64,000 nucleotides of DNA from Aquitalea aquatilis (GCF_005155025.1 NZ_CP039731.1:1116001-1180000); one strand, 5' to 3'; shown: positions 1 through 9,212, numbered from the stretch's first letter. The notes: a model not told the origin generated them from the letters alone. A program made the numbers and translations.

Positions 1-458
1 CCGGGCGACAGGCTTTGCGGCGTCATCTTGTGCTGAAAGGCCTCGATATGCGTCTCCAGCCCGGTGATCGGCCGCACGCTGTCTTCCACCAGTGCATCGC
101 GCTTGGGCACGATCATGAAACTGATGCCACCCGGACGCAGCACCCGCCCCCACTCCAGCCAGGCGGTAAAAATGTCCGGTACATGCTCCAGCACATGCGA
201 GCTGGCGATATAGTCCAGCTCGCCGTCGGCAAACGGCAGCGCGGTGGCCTCGGCCACCATGTCCACCTTGGCGACACCCTTGCCATAGCGCTGCTGCTCG
301 GCGGCATACACCTGGTAGTCGATCAGGTCGGGTTCTTCCAGGTAGTGCTGCCCATCACAGGGGGCCACGCTGATGCAGTCGGCCGGAGCCAGCGGATTAT
401 GCGCGCCCCGCCCCAGCTCCACACCCTTGCCCTGCAGCCATTGTTTGGCCAGCTCCAT
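1..458 (-). CDS. Class I SAM-dependent methyltransferase (C-terminus cut by window edge)
   Basis: The frame opens at the ATG at 458 and runs off the left edge after 152 codons. It begins MELAKQWLQGKGVELGRGAH, where VELGRG fits the glycine-rich SAM loop. It continues with DMVAEATALPFADGELDYI and SSHVLEHVPD, the usual signature of Methyltransf_11-type enzymes, then VLRPGGISFMIVPKRDA. An in-frame TAA just upstream fixes the start, and the GNAT gene stops only 6 nt before it, so the two are probably co-transcribed. The substrate cannot be told. Family assignment is firm; the missing part is everything left of base 1. Confidence 0.8.
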   Translation of the reverse strand, partial: MELAKQWLQGKGVELGRGAHNPLAPADCISVAPCDGQHYLEEPDLIDYQVYAAEQQRYGKGVAKVDMVAEATALPFADGELDYIASSHVLEHVPDIFTAWLEWGRVLRPGGISFMIVPKRDALVEDSVRPITGLETHIEAFQHKMTPQSLSP

Positions 459-464
459 AAGCGC

Positions 465-938
465 TTATCCTTGTGTGCAGTCCGGCGTGCTCACCGTTGC
501 TGCCAGTCGCTGATATACCTGTTGATCCAGCCGCTCCATCATGTACGCGGGCCGCGACAGGGCGGTGAAGCCAAATTGCGCATACAGGCCGTGTGCATCT
601 GCCGTGGCCAGCAGCATGCGCCGCAGCCCCTGCAAGCCCGGATGCTCCATGATGTACGCCAGCAATGCCTTGCTGATGCCGCGCCCGCGCCAGTCCGGCA
701 GCACGAACACATCGGCCAGATAGGCGAAAGTCGCCTGGTCGGTAATCATGCGGGCAAACCCCACCTGCTTGCCAGCAACATACACACCAAAGCACAGCGA
801 GCCGGCCAGCGAGCGCTCGAACACATCACGCGGCAAGCCGGCGGCCCAGTAGGACTGCTGGCTCAGATAGTGATAGATCATGTCCCGCTCCAGCCGGGCG
901 GGGTCACAGTCGAATTCCAGAGCAAGCGTGTCAGACAT
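465..938 (-). CDS. GNAT family N-acetyltransferase
   Basis: This is a 157-residue single-domain protein. The acetyl-CoA loop is visible as VLPDWRGRGISKALLAYIM (about residues 79-97), matching the Q/RxxGxG/A pattern, and is followed by the ending LYAQFGFTALSRP seen in small GNATs. The start MSDTLALEF was kept because it gives a normal N-terminus. It lies 35 nt after the M3 peptidase gene and 6 nt before the methyltransferase gene, all on the minus strand, so the three may form one operon. The acceptor substrate is unknown. Confidence 0.85.
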   Translation of the reverse strand: MSDTLALEFDCDPARLERDMIYHYLSQQSYWAAGLPRDVFERSLAGSLCFGVYVAGKQVGFARMITDQATFAYLADVFVLPDWRGRGISKALLAYIMEHPGLQGLRRMLLATADAHGLYAQFGFTALSRPAYMMERLDQQVYQRLAATVSTPDCTQG

Positions 939-973
939 GGCGGGGCCTCATGGTGGCAAGGGCAAACAGGATA

Positions 974-2842
974 TCAGGTGAGAGTGGCCGGATAGTGCGT
1001 CGCCACCCAGTGCTCGAACTGCCGACACATGGCGGCGTCACCCTGGCTGTTGTCGGCAATCAGTTCATCACCATGAACCAGACGGATACGGGCATCCAGA
1101 TCGGCAGCCGCCGGCTCGGGATAGCGGCGGCTGGCGGCAGCGGCCATCTGCTGGCGGGCATCGGCCCAGGCCTGCTCCACGCTGCGGTTGCACTCGTCCG
1201 CCAGATAGCGGGCATTGAACGGTTCACCAGTCAGGCTGCGCAAGGTGGCGTCGTGGCTGATGCTGTTACCTGGCCCCCAGTAATGCTGGGCCAGCGCCGG
1301 GCCAATGGCCGGGTTGTCGGTCAGATAGCCGTACTGGCGCAGGAAATATGCACGCGTCTGATACACCGCCATATTGGCCAGCAGATAGCCGTGATAGGAC
1401 GCCGCCGACTCCTGGTTCAGCAAATGCGGAATGGCCAATAACGGGCGCGGGCTGCAGGCAATGCCCAGAATGCGCTGCTCGCTGCTACGGGCCAGCTGCA
1501 ATACCTGTCCGGCGGTCAGTTGCTCATCCGGCAATTGGTAGAGCGCCGCCTCGAAATAGCCCACCAGCAGAATCATGCGCTCCATGAAAGCGCGGTAAGG
1601 CTGGCTGGCCTCGATGCCGGCGTGGATCAGCGCCTCCGGCATGGCCTCGCCCTGGCGGTTTTGCGCATAGCGCGCCAGCCAGTCGGCATCGCCCAGCAGG
1701 CTGTCGCAGAACATGGACTGGGTTTCGGCATAGGCCATGGAGGTCGGCGCAAATTCCTGCGAAAAGCAGGGGGAATTCTGGGTCACATTGGCAAAGTGCG
1801 CCGCGTGGCCGCCCTCGTGGAACAGGGTGTTGATGGCGCGGTCGCCGCTGCCCACCTGGTCGGGCGTGGCATCAGCGGTGAAATTGACATGGGCCGGCAC
1901 CCACTGGCCCTGCTCATCGACATAGCTGGGTTGCGGGCCATGGCAAAAGCCGTTCTGGTATTTGCCCTTGCGCTCGATCAGGTCCAGTTGCAGCAGCGCG
2001 CCGCGATACTGTATGCCCAGGCGGCGGAAGCTTTCCAGCCAGCGCTCCACCGCTTTGGTGAACGGCAGGTAAGGGTCCATCTGGCGGGTGACATCGCCGC
2101 TCATCTGGTGGCGCAGATTCCAGGCTTCCAGCGCATCGGCCCCCTTGTTACTGGCCAGCTGCTTGAGCGCGTTTTCGTTGACCAGGCGGGTGCGCTGCTC
2201 GAAATCATCCAGAATGACAAACAGCGCTTCTGGCGTCATCCGCTCGTTTTTCTGCACCTTGTAGTCGAAATAGTCGCGGTAACCCAGGGCACGGGCAAAG
2301 GCGTTGCGCTGGCGCACGATGTCCAGAAAGCCATTGTCCAGCACCCACTGTTCCAGCTGCAGCAAGGCGTCGTGCGAGCTTTTGCGGCAGGCTTCATCCG
2401 GATTGCTGCCCATATTGGTCACCAGCATGCTGAGTGTGGCGTCTTCCCACTGGCCGTGCTCGTTGCGGTGACGCAGGCTGTGCGACTGCCGGCGCGCAAA
2501 CAGCGCCGCCTCCATCTCGATCAGCCCGGCCATGCGCTGGTGGGCCTCATCATTGTCGATGATGTTGCTTTCAAACAGTGCCAGCCAGCCTTGCAGGCCA
2601 TGCAGCAAGCCAGCCTGCTCCGCATCGGGCGGCAAAGCCCGGGCAGCGGCCAGCATGGTGCGCGTCTGCTGCAGCCGCGCGGGGCTGGAGATGAAATCCT
2701 TGTAGGCGGTCTCGGCACGGCCAAAGCCGGCATGGTCGTCGGACATGCCCATGTAAGTGGACCAGAACAGCGCCTCCTTGGCGCGATGCACGGCCAGGTA
2801 TTCCTGATTCAGCTGACGGAAAAAATCGCGTGGGTGTTGCAT
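974..2842 (-). CDS. M3 family zinc oligopeptidase
   Basis: The 622-residue protein carries the zinc motif HEGGHAAHF near residue 342, preceded by GSGDRAINTLF and followed by EFAPTSMAYAETQSMF, which supplies the downstream glutamate ligand. This arrangement is that of M3/thimet-type peptidases, which cleave short peptides in the cytoplasm. I chose the ATG at 2842 (MQHPRDFFRQLNQEY) over an upstream start because AAGGAG sits 6-7 nt before it. No signal peptide is seen. The gene leads a minus-strand run with the GNAT and methyltransferase genes. The M3 subgroup cannot be resolved by eye. Confidence 0.85.
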   Translation of the reverse strand: MQHPRDFFRQLNQEYLAVHRAKEALFWSTYMGMSDDHAGFGRAETAYKDFISSPARLQQTRTMLAAARALPPDAEQAGLLHGLQGWLALFESNIIDNDEAHQRMAGLIEMEAALFARRQSHSLRHRNEHGQWEDATLSMLVTNMGSNPDEACRKSSHDALLQLEQWVLDNGFLDIVRQRNAFARALGYRDYFDYKVQKNERMTPEALFVILDDFEQRTRLVNENALKQLASNKGADALEAWNLRHQMSGDVTRQMDPYLPFTKAVERWLESFRRLGIQYRGALLQLDLIERKGKYQNGFCHGPQPSYVDEQGQWVPAHVNFTADATPDQVGSGDRAINTLFHEGGHAAHFANVTQNSPCFSQEFAPTSMAYAETQSMFCDSLLGDADWLARYAQNRQGEAMPEALIHAGIEASQPYRAFMERMILLVGYFEAALYQLPDEQLTAGQVLQLARSSEQRILGIACSPRPLLAIPHLLNQESAASYHGYLLANMAVYQTRAYFLRQYGYLTDNPAIGPALAQHYWGPGNSISHDATLRSLTGEPFNARYLADECNRSVEQAWADARQQMAAAASRRYPEPAAADLDARIRLVHGDELIADNSQGDAAMCRQFEHWVATHYPATLT

Positions 2843-2961
2843 GTTTCTCCTTTTACTTCGGCCTGTCACTGGCACTTCATGAGCGCCATCGCCGGCAAAC
2901 TGGCAGTTTCTGCCCGAACAACGCCAGGGTCAACGGCTATTGCTCCCCCGCTGCTGCCAGC

Positions 2962-2985
2962 AAAAAGCCCGGCATGGCCGGGCTT
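2962..2985 (-). terminator. Rho-independent terminator after rarD
   Basis: Read on the minus strand, AAGCCCGGC, loop CAT, then GCCGGGCTT forms a perfect 9-bp stem followed by a run of five T. It lies 25 nt beyond the rarD stop codon. Confidence 0.8.
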
Positions 2986-3010
2986 GCACGACGGGATGGT
3001 TGCATGACTT

Positions 3011-3928
3011 TCAGGCGGCGGCAGCGCTGCGCTTTTGCTGACGCATGGACAGCAGGCCGGCCGCCGAATACAGCAGCAAGGCCAGCCAGATCAGGCAGAA
3101 GCCCACCAGTTTGGCGCTGTCGAACGCCTCGCCGAACACCCACACCCCCAGCGCCAGCTGAATGGTGGGGCCGATGTACTGGATCAGGCCCACGGTGGCC
3201 AGCTTCAAGCGACGCGCGCCCGCAGCAAACAGCAGCAGCGGAATGGCGGTGACCACCCCGGCCCCCACCAGCAGCACATCGCTGCCAACCGACTCGTGCA
3301 GGAAGGCCGCCTGCCCCTGCCACTGGAACCACAGCAAAGCCGCCAGCGCCAGCGGTGCCATCAGGAAGGTTTCCAGCGCCAAGCCCTCCAGCGAGGCCAG
3401 CGGTGCTTTCTTGCGCAGCAAACCATACAGGCCAAAGGTGGCCGCCAGCGACAGCGCGATCAGCGGCACGGTGCCGCTAGTCCAGGTAATCCAGGCCACA
3501 CCGGCAGCCGCCAGCAACACGGCACTGCGCTGGATGGGGCTGAGCTTTTCCGCCAGAAACAGCCGCCCCAGCAACACATTGAACAGGGGATTGATGAAGT
3601 AGCCCAGGCTGGCCTCCACCACATGGCCGGCATTGACTGCCCAGATATAAATCAGCCAGTTAAGCGACAGCATCAGCGAGGACAGGCCAAAAATGGCCAG
3701 CTTTTGCGGCTGGCGCACCGCCTCGCCCAGCCAGGCCCAGTTGTGACGCACGGTAAGAATGCCGGCCACGAACACGGCAGACCAGACAATGCGATGGCAC
3801 AGGATCTGCAACGCAGGAATATGGTGCAAAGGCTTCCAGTACAGCGGAAACAGGCCCCAGATCAGGAAGGCAATAAAGGTAAACAGCACGCCGCGGGTGG
3901 CGTCCTGCCGGGACTGGGCGGAAGACAT
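3011..3928 (-). CDS. rarD: EamA-family transporter RarD
   Basis: This is a 305-residue inner-membrane protein with about ten hydrophobic segments. It opens MSSAQSRQDATRGVLFTFIA and continues LIWGLFPLYWKPL, closely matching the start of E. coli RarD, with ILCHRIVWS, GYFINPLFNVLLGRLFL and LIQYIGPTIQL in the family order. An upstream in-frame start at 3955 exists, but the one chosen aligns with the family. RarD proteins are drug/metabolite-type permeases linked to chloramphenicol sensitivity; the physiological substrate is unsettled. A single-gene unit ended by its own terminator. Confidence 0.9.
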   Translation of the reverse strand: MSSAQSRQDATRGVLFTFIAFLIWGLFPLYWKPLHHIPALQILCHRIVWSAVFVAGILTVRHNWAWLGEAVRQPQKLAIFGLSSLMLSLNWLIYIWAVNAGHVVEASLGYFINPLFNVLLGRLFLAEKLSPIQRSAVLLAAAGVAWITWTSGTVPLIALSLAATFGLYGLLRKKAPLASLEGLALETFLMAPLALAALLWFQWQGQAAFLHESVGSDVLLVGAGVVTAIPLLLFAAGARRLKLATVGLIQYIGPTIQLALGVWVFGEAFDSAKLVGFCLIWLALLLYSAAGLLSMRQQKRSAAAA

Positions 3929-3955
3929 GACAGACTCGATGCATAAGGTGTTCAA

Positions 3956-4326
3956 CGTAGCAGCTTAACGGCTTGGCGCACATGAAGAAACCACCGGCTC
4001 GATAACATGCTGTTCTGCCATGGAAACAATGCCGGCCAGCGGCCCTGCCCGCACATGCTGCACTGGCACAATCGCCGCACTGCCGGGGGCTGTACGTCAA
4101 GACCTTTGACGTTGACGTAAACGTAAGTTAGAGTCCGCCACATAGCAGCCACCCGCTGAGCCGAGGCATGGAGAATACCGCCCGGACACCGGGATTACGG
4201 CCTACAACATAAAGAAAGGCGTGCGTTTTCCAGCCGAGAAAACCCGCCACCGCCACAAGCGAGAACAAGCCGCAGGCCATGCCGGCCACCTTACCGGTCA
4301 GGACCCGCGCGGCAGGAGGAGAAACC
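3956..4326. other. Gene-free leader region between rarD and the indolepyruvate oxidoreductase
   Basis: No credible gene lies in these 371 bases. The left part is the divergent upstream region of rarD. The centre carries the repeated TTGACG/ACGTAA operator candidate at 4105-4128. The rest looks like a leader of roughly 190 nt ending in the strong Shine-Dalgarno AGGAGGAG just before the ATG at 4327. Confidence 0.6.
4105..4128 (+). promoter_or_regulatory. Candidate MerR-type (LiuR-like) operator and promoter
   Basis: The sequence TTTGACGTTGACGTAAACG and the following TAAGT contain two TTGACG hexamers (4106-4111 and 4112-4117) and an inverted TTGACGT/ACGTAAG pair. From memory, operators of LiuR-type MerR regulators of branched-chain amino acid catabolism look like TTGACGTNNACGTAA. 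TTAGAG at 4128-4133 could serve as a -10 element, 16 nt from the first TTGACG. Both the operator and the promoter are inferred; no MerR gene is present in the window. Confidence 0.45.
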
Positions 4327-7300
4327 ATGTCTATCCGTCATGTTGATCTGGAAGAAAAGTACAGCGCCGCCACCGGCCAGGTGCTGATGACCGGCATCCA
4401 GGCGCTGGTACGCCTGCCCATGCTGCAACAGGAGCTGGACCGTGCCGCCGGGCTGAACACCGCCGGCTATGTCACCGGCTACCGTGGTTCGCCCCTGGGC
4501 AATGTCGATCAGACCATGCAAAAGGCCGAGTCCTATCTCAAGGCACACAATGTGGTGTTCCACCCCGGCCTGAACGAAGACCTGGCCGCCACCGCCGTGT
4601 GGGGCACGCAGCAGGTGAATATGTTCGAGGGGGCCAAGTACGATGGCGTCTACGCCTTGTGGTATGGCAAGGGCCCCGGCGTGGACCGCTCCGGCGACGT
4701 GATCAAGCACGGCAATGTGGCCGGCACCAGCGCCAAGGGCGGTGTGCTGCTGGTGGCCGGTGACGACCACGCGGCCAAGTCCTCCACCTTTCCGCACCAG
4801 TCCGACCACATCCTCGCCGCCAGCATGATTCCGGTGCTGTCCCCTTCCGGGGTACAGGAAGTCATCGACTACGGCCTGCACGGCTGGGCGATGAGCCGCT
4901 ATTCCGGCTGCTGGGTATCGATCAAGGCCATTTCCGACACCATCGAAAGCTCGGCGGTGGTGGACATCTCCCCGGAACGCTTCAGCTTTGTCATTCCGCA
5001 GGACTTCCCCATTCCCGAAGGCGGCCTGTCCATCCGCTGGCCCGACCCGCCGCTGGTGCAGGAAAAACGCGTGCTGCATCACCGCCTGTATGCCGCCCTC
5101 GCTTATGCCCGCGCCAACAAGCTCAACCACATCACCCTGGATTCGCCCAAGCCACGGCTGGGCATCATCACCTGTGGCAAAAGCTATCTGGACGTGATGC
5201 AGGCACTGGACGACCTGGGCATCGACGAAGCCCTGGCAGCCGACATCGGCCTGCGCATCTTCAAGGTGGGCATGGTGTGGCCGCTGGAGCCGGAAGGCGT
5301 GCGCCAGTTTGCCGAAGGGCTGGATGAAATCCTGGTGGTGGAAGAAAAACGCCAGATCATCGAATACCAGCTCAAGGAACAGCTCTACAACTGGCGCGAC
5401 GACGTGCGGCCACGGGTGGTGGGCAAGTTTGCCGAAAAAGGCGAATGGGCACTGCCGCACGGCGACTGGCTGCTGCCGGCTGCCGGTGAGCTGACCCCGG
5501 CCATGATCGCCCGCGCCATTGCCAGCCGGCTGGCGCTGATCTTCGACAGCCCGGTGATTCACGACCGGCTGAAGTTCTACGACGAAAAAGAAGCCCAGCT
5601 GGTCCAGCCGCGCGAGGCCATTGCCCGCGTGCCCCATTACTGCTCCGGCTGTCCGCACAACACCAGCACCCGCGTGCCGGAAGGCAGCCGTGCCGTGGCC
5701 GGTATCGGCTGCCACTACATGGCGCACTGGATCGAAGGCGACAGCACCAAGACCTTCACCCAGATGGGCGGCGAGGGCATCACCTGGGTCGGCCAGGCCC
5801 CGTTCACCCACACCAAGCACATTTTCACCAATCTGGGCGATGGCACTTACTTCCACTCCGGTCTGCTAGCCATCCGCGCCGCGGTGGCCGCCGGGGTCAA
5901 CATCACCTACAAGATCCTGTACAACGATGCCGTGGCCATGACCGGCGGCCAGAATGTGGATGGCTATCTGGATGTGCCGATGATGACGCGCCAGCTGGCG
6001 GCCGAAGGGGTCAAGCGCATCGTCATCACCAGTGACGAGCCGGAAAAATACCAGGGCGTGCAGGGTCTGGCACCGGGAGTGGACGTGTTCCACCGCCGCG
6101 AACTGGACCGCCTGCAAAAAGAGCTGCGGGAAACCACAGGCACCACCATCCTGATTCACGACCAGACCTGCGCCGCCGAAAAACGCCGCCGCCGCAAACG
6201 CGGTGAATTCCCCGACCCGGCCAAGCGCGCCTTCATCAATGAAAAAGTGTGCGAAGGCTGTGGCGACTGCGGCAAAAAGTCCGGCTGCCTGTCGGTGCTG
6301 CCAGTGGAAACCCCACTGGGGCGCAAACGCAAGATCGACCAGTCCAGCTGCAACAAGGACTACTCCTGCGTGGAAGGCTTCTGCCCCAGCTTTGTTACCG
6401 TGGAAGGCGGCAAGCTGAAAAAGCAGAGCCCGGCGGCGGCCACGCTGGAAGCCATGCCCGCCCTGCCCGCACCGCAGATTCCGGCGCTGCATGAACCCTT
6501 CAGCATCATGATTACCGGCGTCGGCGGCACCGGCGTGGTCACCATCGGCCAGGTACTGGGCATGGCCGCCTATCTGGACCACAAGGGCGTCACCGTGCTG
6601 GACATGGCGGGTCTGGCGCAAAAGGGCGGCTCGGTGTGGTCGCACGTGCGCATTGCCGACAGCCAGCAGCAGCTGCACGCCGTGCGTATCGCCGCTGGCG
6701 ATGCCAACCTGGTGCTGGGCTGCGATCTGGTGGTCACCGCCGCCGAAGAAGCGCTGGCCAAGATGCGCGAAGGCTTCAGCCACGCCATCGTCAACAGTTA
6801 CGAATCGCCGACCAGCGCCTTCCTGAAAAACCCGGACGTGCGCTTCCCCAGCCGCGCCATGAAGGACGCAGTCATCGAATCGGTAGGCGCAGGCCGCTTC
6901 TGGGAAGTCAACGCCACCCGCCAGGCCACTGCGCTGATGGGCGATGCCATCGCCAGCAATATGTTCATGCTGGGTTATGCCTGGCAGAAGGGCTTGGTGC
7001 CGGTGAGCGAAGAGGCGCTGATGGAAGCCATCCGCCTGAATGGAGCCGCGGTCAAGTTCAACCAGCAGGCTTTTGTCTGGGGCCGCCATGCCGCTCATGA
7101 TCCGGCGCGGGTGGAAGCGCTGGTGAATCCTTCTTCGGTGGTGCAGTTCGTTCCACGTGAAACCGTGGATGGCGTGCTGCATCACCGTGCCAGGGAACTG
7201 GTGGCCTACCAGAACCAGGCGCTGGCCGAACGCTACAAGGCGCTGGTGGACCAGGTGGTGCGTGCCGAGCAGGCGGTGAATCCGGCCAGCAGCGCACTGG

Positions 7301-7803
7301 CGCTGGCGGTTGCCCGTGGCTACTTCCATCTGCTGGCCTACAAGGACGAATACGAAGTGGCCCGCCTGTATACCAATGGCGATTTCCTGCGCGAGCTGGC
7401 CAGCCAGTTCGAGGGCGATTACCAGCTGCGCTTCCATATCGGTGCCGGCTGGATCACCGGCCATCAGCCGAAAAAAGTAGCGTTCGGCCCCTGGCTGCTC
7501 AAGGGCATGAAGCTGCTGGCAAAGTTGCGCTTTTTGCGCGGCAGCGCGCTGGACCCGTTTGGCTGGCAGGCCGACCGCAAGCTGGAACGCCAGCTGATTG
7601 TCGAATTCGAACAACTGGTCAGCAGCGTGCTGGCCGGGCTGAATGCCGACAATCTGGCCACGGCAGTAGAGCTGGTCAAGGTATTCGAAGGCGTGCGCGG
7701 CTTTGGCTATATCAAGGAGGCCGCCTGGAAACAGGCTGGCGAACGGCAACAGGGCTTGCTGCAGCGTTTCCGCCAGGAGGCTGGCAAACGCAAGGTAGCC
7801 TGA
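4327..7803 (+). CDS. Indolepyruvate:ferredoxin oxidoreductase, fused single-chain form
   Basis: This 1158-residue enzyme oxidatively decarboxylates aryl-pyruvates from aromatic amino acid transamination to acyl-CoA, reducing ferredoxin. Visible parts in order are a pyruvate-binding N-terminus (VTGYRGSPLGNVDQ), a TPP-binding core with CSGCPHNTSTR and LGDGTYFHSG (about residue 503), a ferredoxin-like cysteine cluster near residues 640-680 (CEGCGDCGKKSGC and CNKDYSCVEGFCPSF), and an IorB-type domain from about residue 728 (ITGVGGTGVVTIGQVL), then a long C-terminal extension. In archaea IorA and IorB are separate chains. AGGAGGAG precedes the chosen ATG; the longer frame from 4279 lacks this. It is monocistronic, with a strong terminator after it. 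Confidence 0.92.
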   Translation: MSIRHVDLEEKYSAATGQVLMTGIQALVRLPMLQQELDRAAGLNTAGYVTGYRGSPLGNVDQTMQKAESYLKAHNVVFHPGLNEDLAATAVWGTQQVNMFEGAKYDGVYALWYGKGPGVDRSGDVIKHGNVAGTSAKGGVLLVAGDDHAAKSSTFPHQSDHILAASMIPVLSPSGVQEVIDYGLHGWAMSRYSGCWVSIKAISDTIESSAVVDISPERFSFVIPQDFPIPEGGLSIRWPDPPLVQEKRVLHHRLYAALAYARANKLNHITLDSPKPRLGIITCGKSYLDVMQALDDLGIDEALAADIGLRIFKVGMVWPLEPEGVRQFAEGLDEILVVEEKRQIIEYQLKEQLYNWRDDVRPRVVGKFAEKGEWALPHGDWLLPAAGELTPAMIARAIASRLALIFDSPVIHDRLKFYDEKEAQLVQPREAIARVPHYCSGCPHNTSTRVPEGSRAVAGIGCHYMAHWIEGDSTKTFTQMGGEGITWVGQAPFTHTKHIFTNLGDGTYFHSGLLAIRAAVAAGVNITYKILYNDAVAMTGGQNVDGYLDVPMMTRQLAAEGVKRIVITSDEPEKYQGVQGLAPGVDVFHRRELDRLQKELRETTGTTILIHDQTCAAEKRRRRKRGEFPDPAKRAFINEKVCEGCGDCGKKSGCLSVLPVETPLGRKRKIDQSSCNKDYSCVEGFCPSFVTVEGGKLKKQSPAAATLEAMPALPAPQIPALHEPFSIMITGVGGTGVVTIGQVLGMAAYLDHKGVTVLDMAGLAQKGGSVWSHVRIADSQQQLHAVRIAAGDANLVLGCDLVVTAAEEALAKMREGFSHAIVNSYESPTSAFLKNPDVRFPSRAMKDAVIESVGAGRFWEVNATRQATALMGDAIASNMFMLGYAWQKGLVPVSEEALMEAIRLNGAAVKFNQQAFVWGRHAAHDPARVEALVNPSSVVQFVPRETVDGVLHHRARELVAYQNQALAERYKALVDQVVRAEQAVNPASSALALAVARGYFHLLAYKDEYEVARLYTNGDFLRELASQFEGDYQLRFHIGAGWITGHQPKKVAFGPWLLKGMKLLAKLRFLRGSALDPFGWQADRKLERQLIVEFEQLVSSVLAGLNADNLATAVELVKVFEGVRGFGYIKEAAWKQAGERQQGLLQRFRQEAGKRKVA
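7150..7163. promoter_or_regulatory. Near-match to a parS (ParB) site inside the oxidoreductase gene
   Basis: GTTCCACGTGAAAC matches 13 of 14 positions of the parS core GTTTCACGTGAAAC. It lies in coding sequence, so it may be chance or a weak site. Confidence 0.25.
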
Positions 7804-7842
7804 TGGTTTTGTGAGTGTTGTAGCAGTAAAGAGGGTGGTTCA

Positions 7843-7874
7843 GGCGCGGATGATGTCATCCGCGCCCTTTTTTT
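7843..7874 (+). terminator. Rho-independent terminator
   Basis: GGCGCGGATGA and TCATCCGCGCC form an 11-bp perfect stem around TG, followed by eight T. It ends the oxidoreductase transcript 40 nt after the stop codon. Confidence 0.9.
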
Positions 7875-7928
7875 GATCAAAAAATCCCGCTTTCGGGGAA
7901 AACGCGCACCGTTTCAAGGCACAGCCTT

Positions 7929-8168
7929 TCACGACAGCATCAGGCTGAGGCGACGTGCCTCGTCCAGCGCCTGGTCAACACCGTTGTACTCGTCCTGCCA
8001 CACCCAGATGCCATGTACTGCATCCAGGGTTTCCACCAGCCACAGCCGGCCACTGCTGCCAAGCGCCACCTGGCGGGCACGCACCGGGCGGCGATAGTTG
8101 AACATCACGATTTCACTGGTTTTTTGCACAGCCGGGGTATGCTTGCGCGGGCTTGAAAAGAAGGGCAT
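7929..8168 (-). CDS. Small hypothetical protein
   Basis: This 79-residue frame begins MPFFSSPRKHTPAVQKTSEI with CAGGAGG upstream of the ATG, and ends LDEARRLSLMLS. It contains VRARQVALGSSGRLWLVETL and IWVWQDEYNGVDQAL. There is no signal peptide or membrane segment. I do not recognise the family. Convincing RBS placement and codon use like its neighbours support it being real. It is transcribed toward the oxidoreductase terminator and divergently from the NYN gene. Confidence 0.6.
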   Translation of the reverse strand: MPFFSSPRKHTPAVQKTSEIVMFNYRRPVRARQVALGSSGRLWLVETLDAVHGIWVWQDEYNGVDQALDEARRLSLMLS

Positions 8169-8315
8169 GGCGTAACCTCCTGTTGGGCGATATGCCAGGC
8201 AATACAGAGCAAGCGGCGTGCCAGCCGACACCATTCGATCAAAACCGGTGCGGTATTTTGACGCCAGCCGCCGCCGGGCTTAGCATGGCCGCATTCCCCA
8301 ACCGGAAGCAACTGC

Positions 8316-9212
8316 ATGGAAAACCGCAAACTCGCCGTCCTGATCGATGCCGACAACGCCCAGGCCAGCCTCACTGCCGAGCTGCTGGCCGAGGTGGCCA
8401 AATACGGCACGGCCATCGTCAAGCGCGCCTATGGCGACTGGACCACCACCCAGCTCAAGAGCTGGAAAGAGGTATTGCACAAGCACGCCATCCACCCCAT
8501 CCAGCAGTTTGCCTACACCAGCGGCAAGAACTCCACCGACTCGGCGCTGATCATCGACGCCATGGACCTGCTCTACACCGGCAATTTCGATGGATTCTGC
8601 CTGGTGTCATCCGACAGCGATTTCACCCGGCTGGCCACCCGCCTGCGTGAAGGCGGCCTGACCGTCATCGGCATCGGTGAAAAATCCAAAACACCGCGCC
8701 CCTTCATCGCGGCCTGCGACAAGTTTGTGTTTACCGAAATCCTGCGCCCGGAAAAGCCGCCGGAAGTTGCCAGCGGCAACGACAAGCCGCGTACCCGCAC
8801 CACCCGCCAGAGCAAGAGCAAGCCGGCCGTGGCCAAGGAAATCCACCCGCTGCAGGCCATGTTCACCTCGGCCATCGACGCCGTGGCAAGGGAAAGCGGC
8901 TGGGCCGAACTATCGGCGGTCGGCTCCTATATTGCCAAGAACGACCCCTCCTTCGACCCGCGCAATTACGGCCACTCGCGCCTGTCGCAAATGGTGAAGA
9001 AACTGGACTTCCTCAGCGTGCAGGAACAACGCAACGGCTCCAAGCTACACAGCGAAATCCGCATCAAGGACGGCGAGGTGGCCGAGCCGGCACCCGCCAC
9101 CCCAGGCCCAGCTGCACCGCTCAGCCAGCCGGAAAGCCCGCCGGCAGCAGCGGCGCCGCGCAAGAAACGCACCCCGCGCAAGAAAACCGAACCCGCCGGC
9201 AAAGCCGGCTGA
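8316..9212 (+). CDS. NYN domain (LabA/DUF88-type) protein with C-terminal OST-HTH/LOTUS domain
   Basis: The 298-residue protein has an N-terminal NYN/PIN-like nuclease fold. KLAVLIDADNAQ near residue 5 and FCLVSSDSDFTRLATRLRE near residue 95 supply the conserved acidic residues. A basic linker leads to an OST-HTH/LOTUS module at about residues 180-250 (LQAMFTSAIDAVARESGW through LSQMVKKLDFL). The tail is proline/alanine-rich and ends in lysine-arginine clusters (KKRTPRKKTEP). Such proteins are thought to cut or bind RNA; the bacterial substrate is unknown. It is a lone gene between a small hypothetical gene and a GNAT gene. Confidence 0.85.
   Translation: MENRKLAVLIDADNAQASLTAELLAEVAKYGTAIVKRAYGDWTTTQLKSWKEVLHKHAIHPIQQFAYTSGKNSTDSALIIDAMDLLYTGNFDGFCLVSSDSDFTRLATRLREGGLTVIGIGEKSKTPRPFIAACDKFVFTEILRPEKPPEVASGNDKPRTRTTRQSKSKPAVAKEIHPLQAMFTSAIDAVARESGWAELSAVGSYIAKNDPSFDPRNYGHSRLSQMVKKLDFLSVQEQRNGSKLHSEIRIKDGEVAEPAPATPGPAAPLSQPESPPAAAAPRKKRTPRKKTEPAGKAG

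Noticed and set aside
4291-7749. Two long minus-strand frames of 521 and 627 codons (4291-5856 and 5866-7749)
   Set aside because: They lie wholly opposite the indolepyruvate oxidoreductase gene, have no family features, are rich in His/Gly/Gln as mirror frames of high-GC genes are, and lack ribosome sites.
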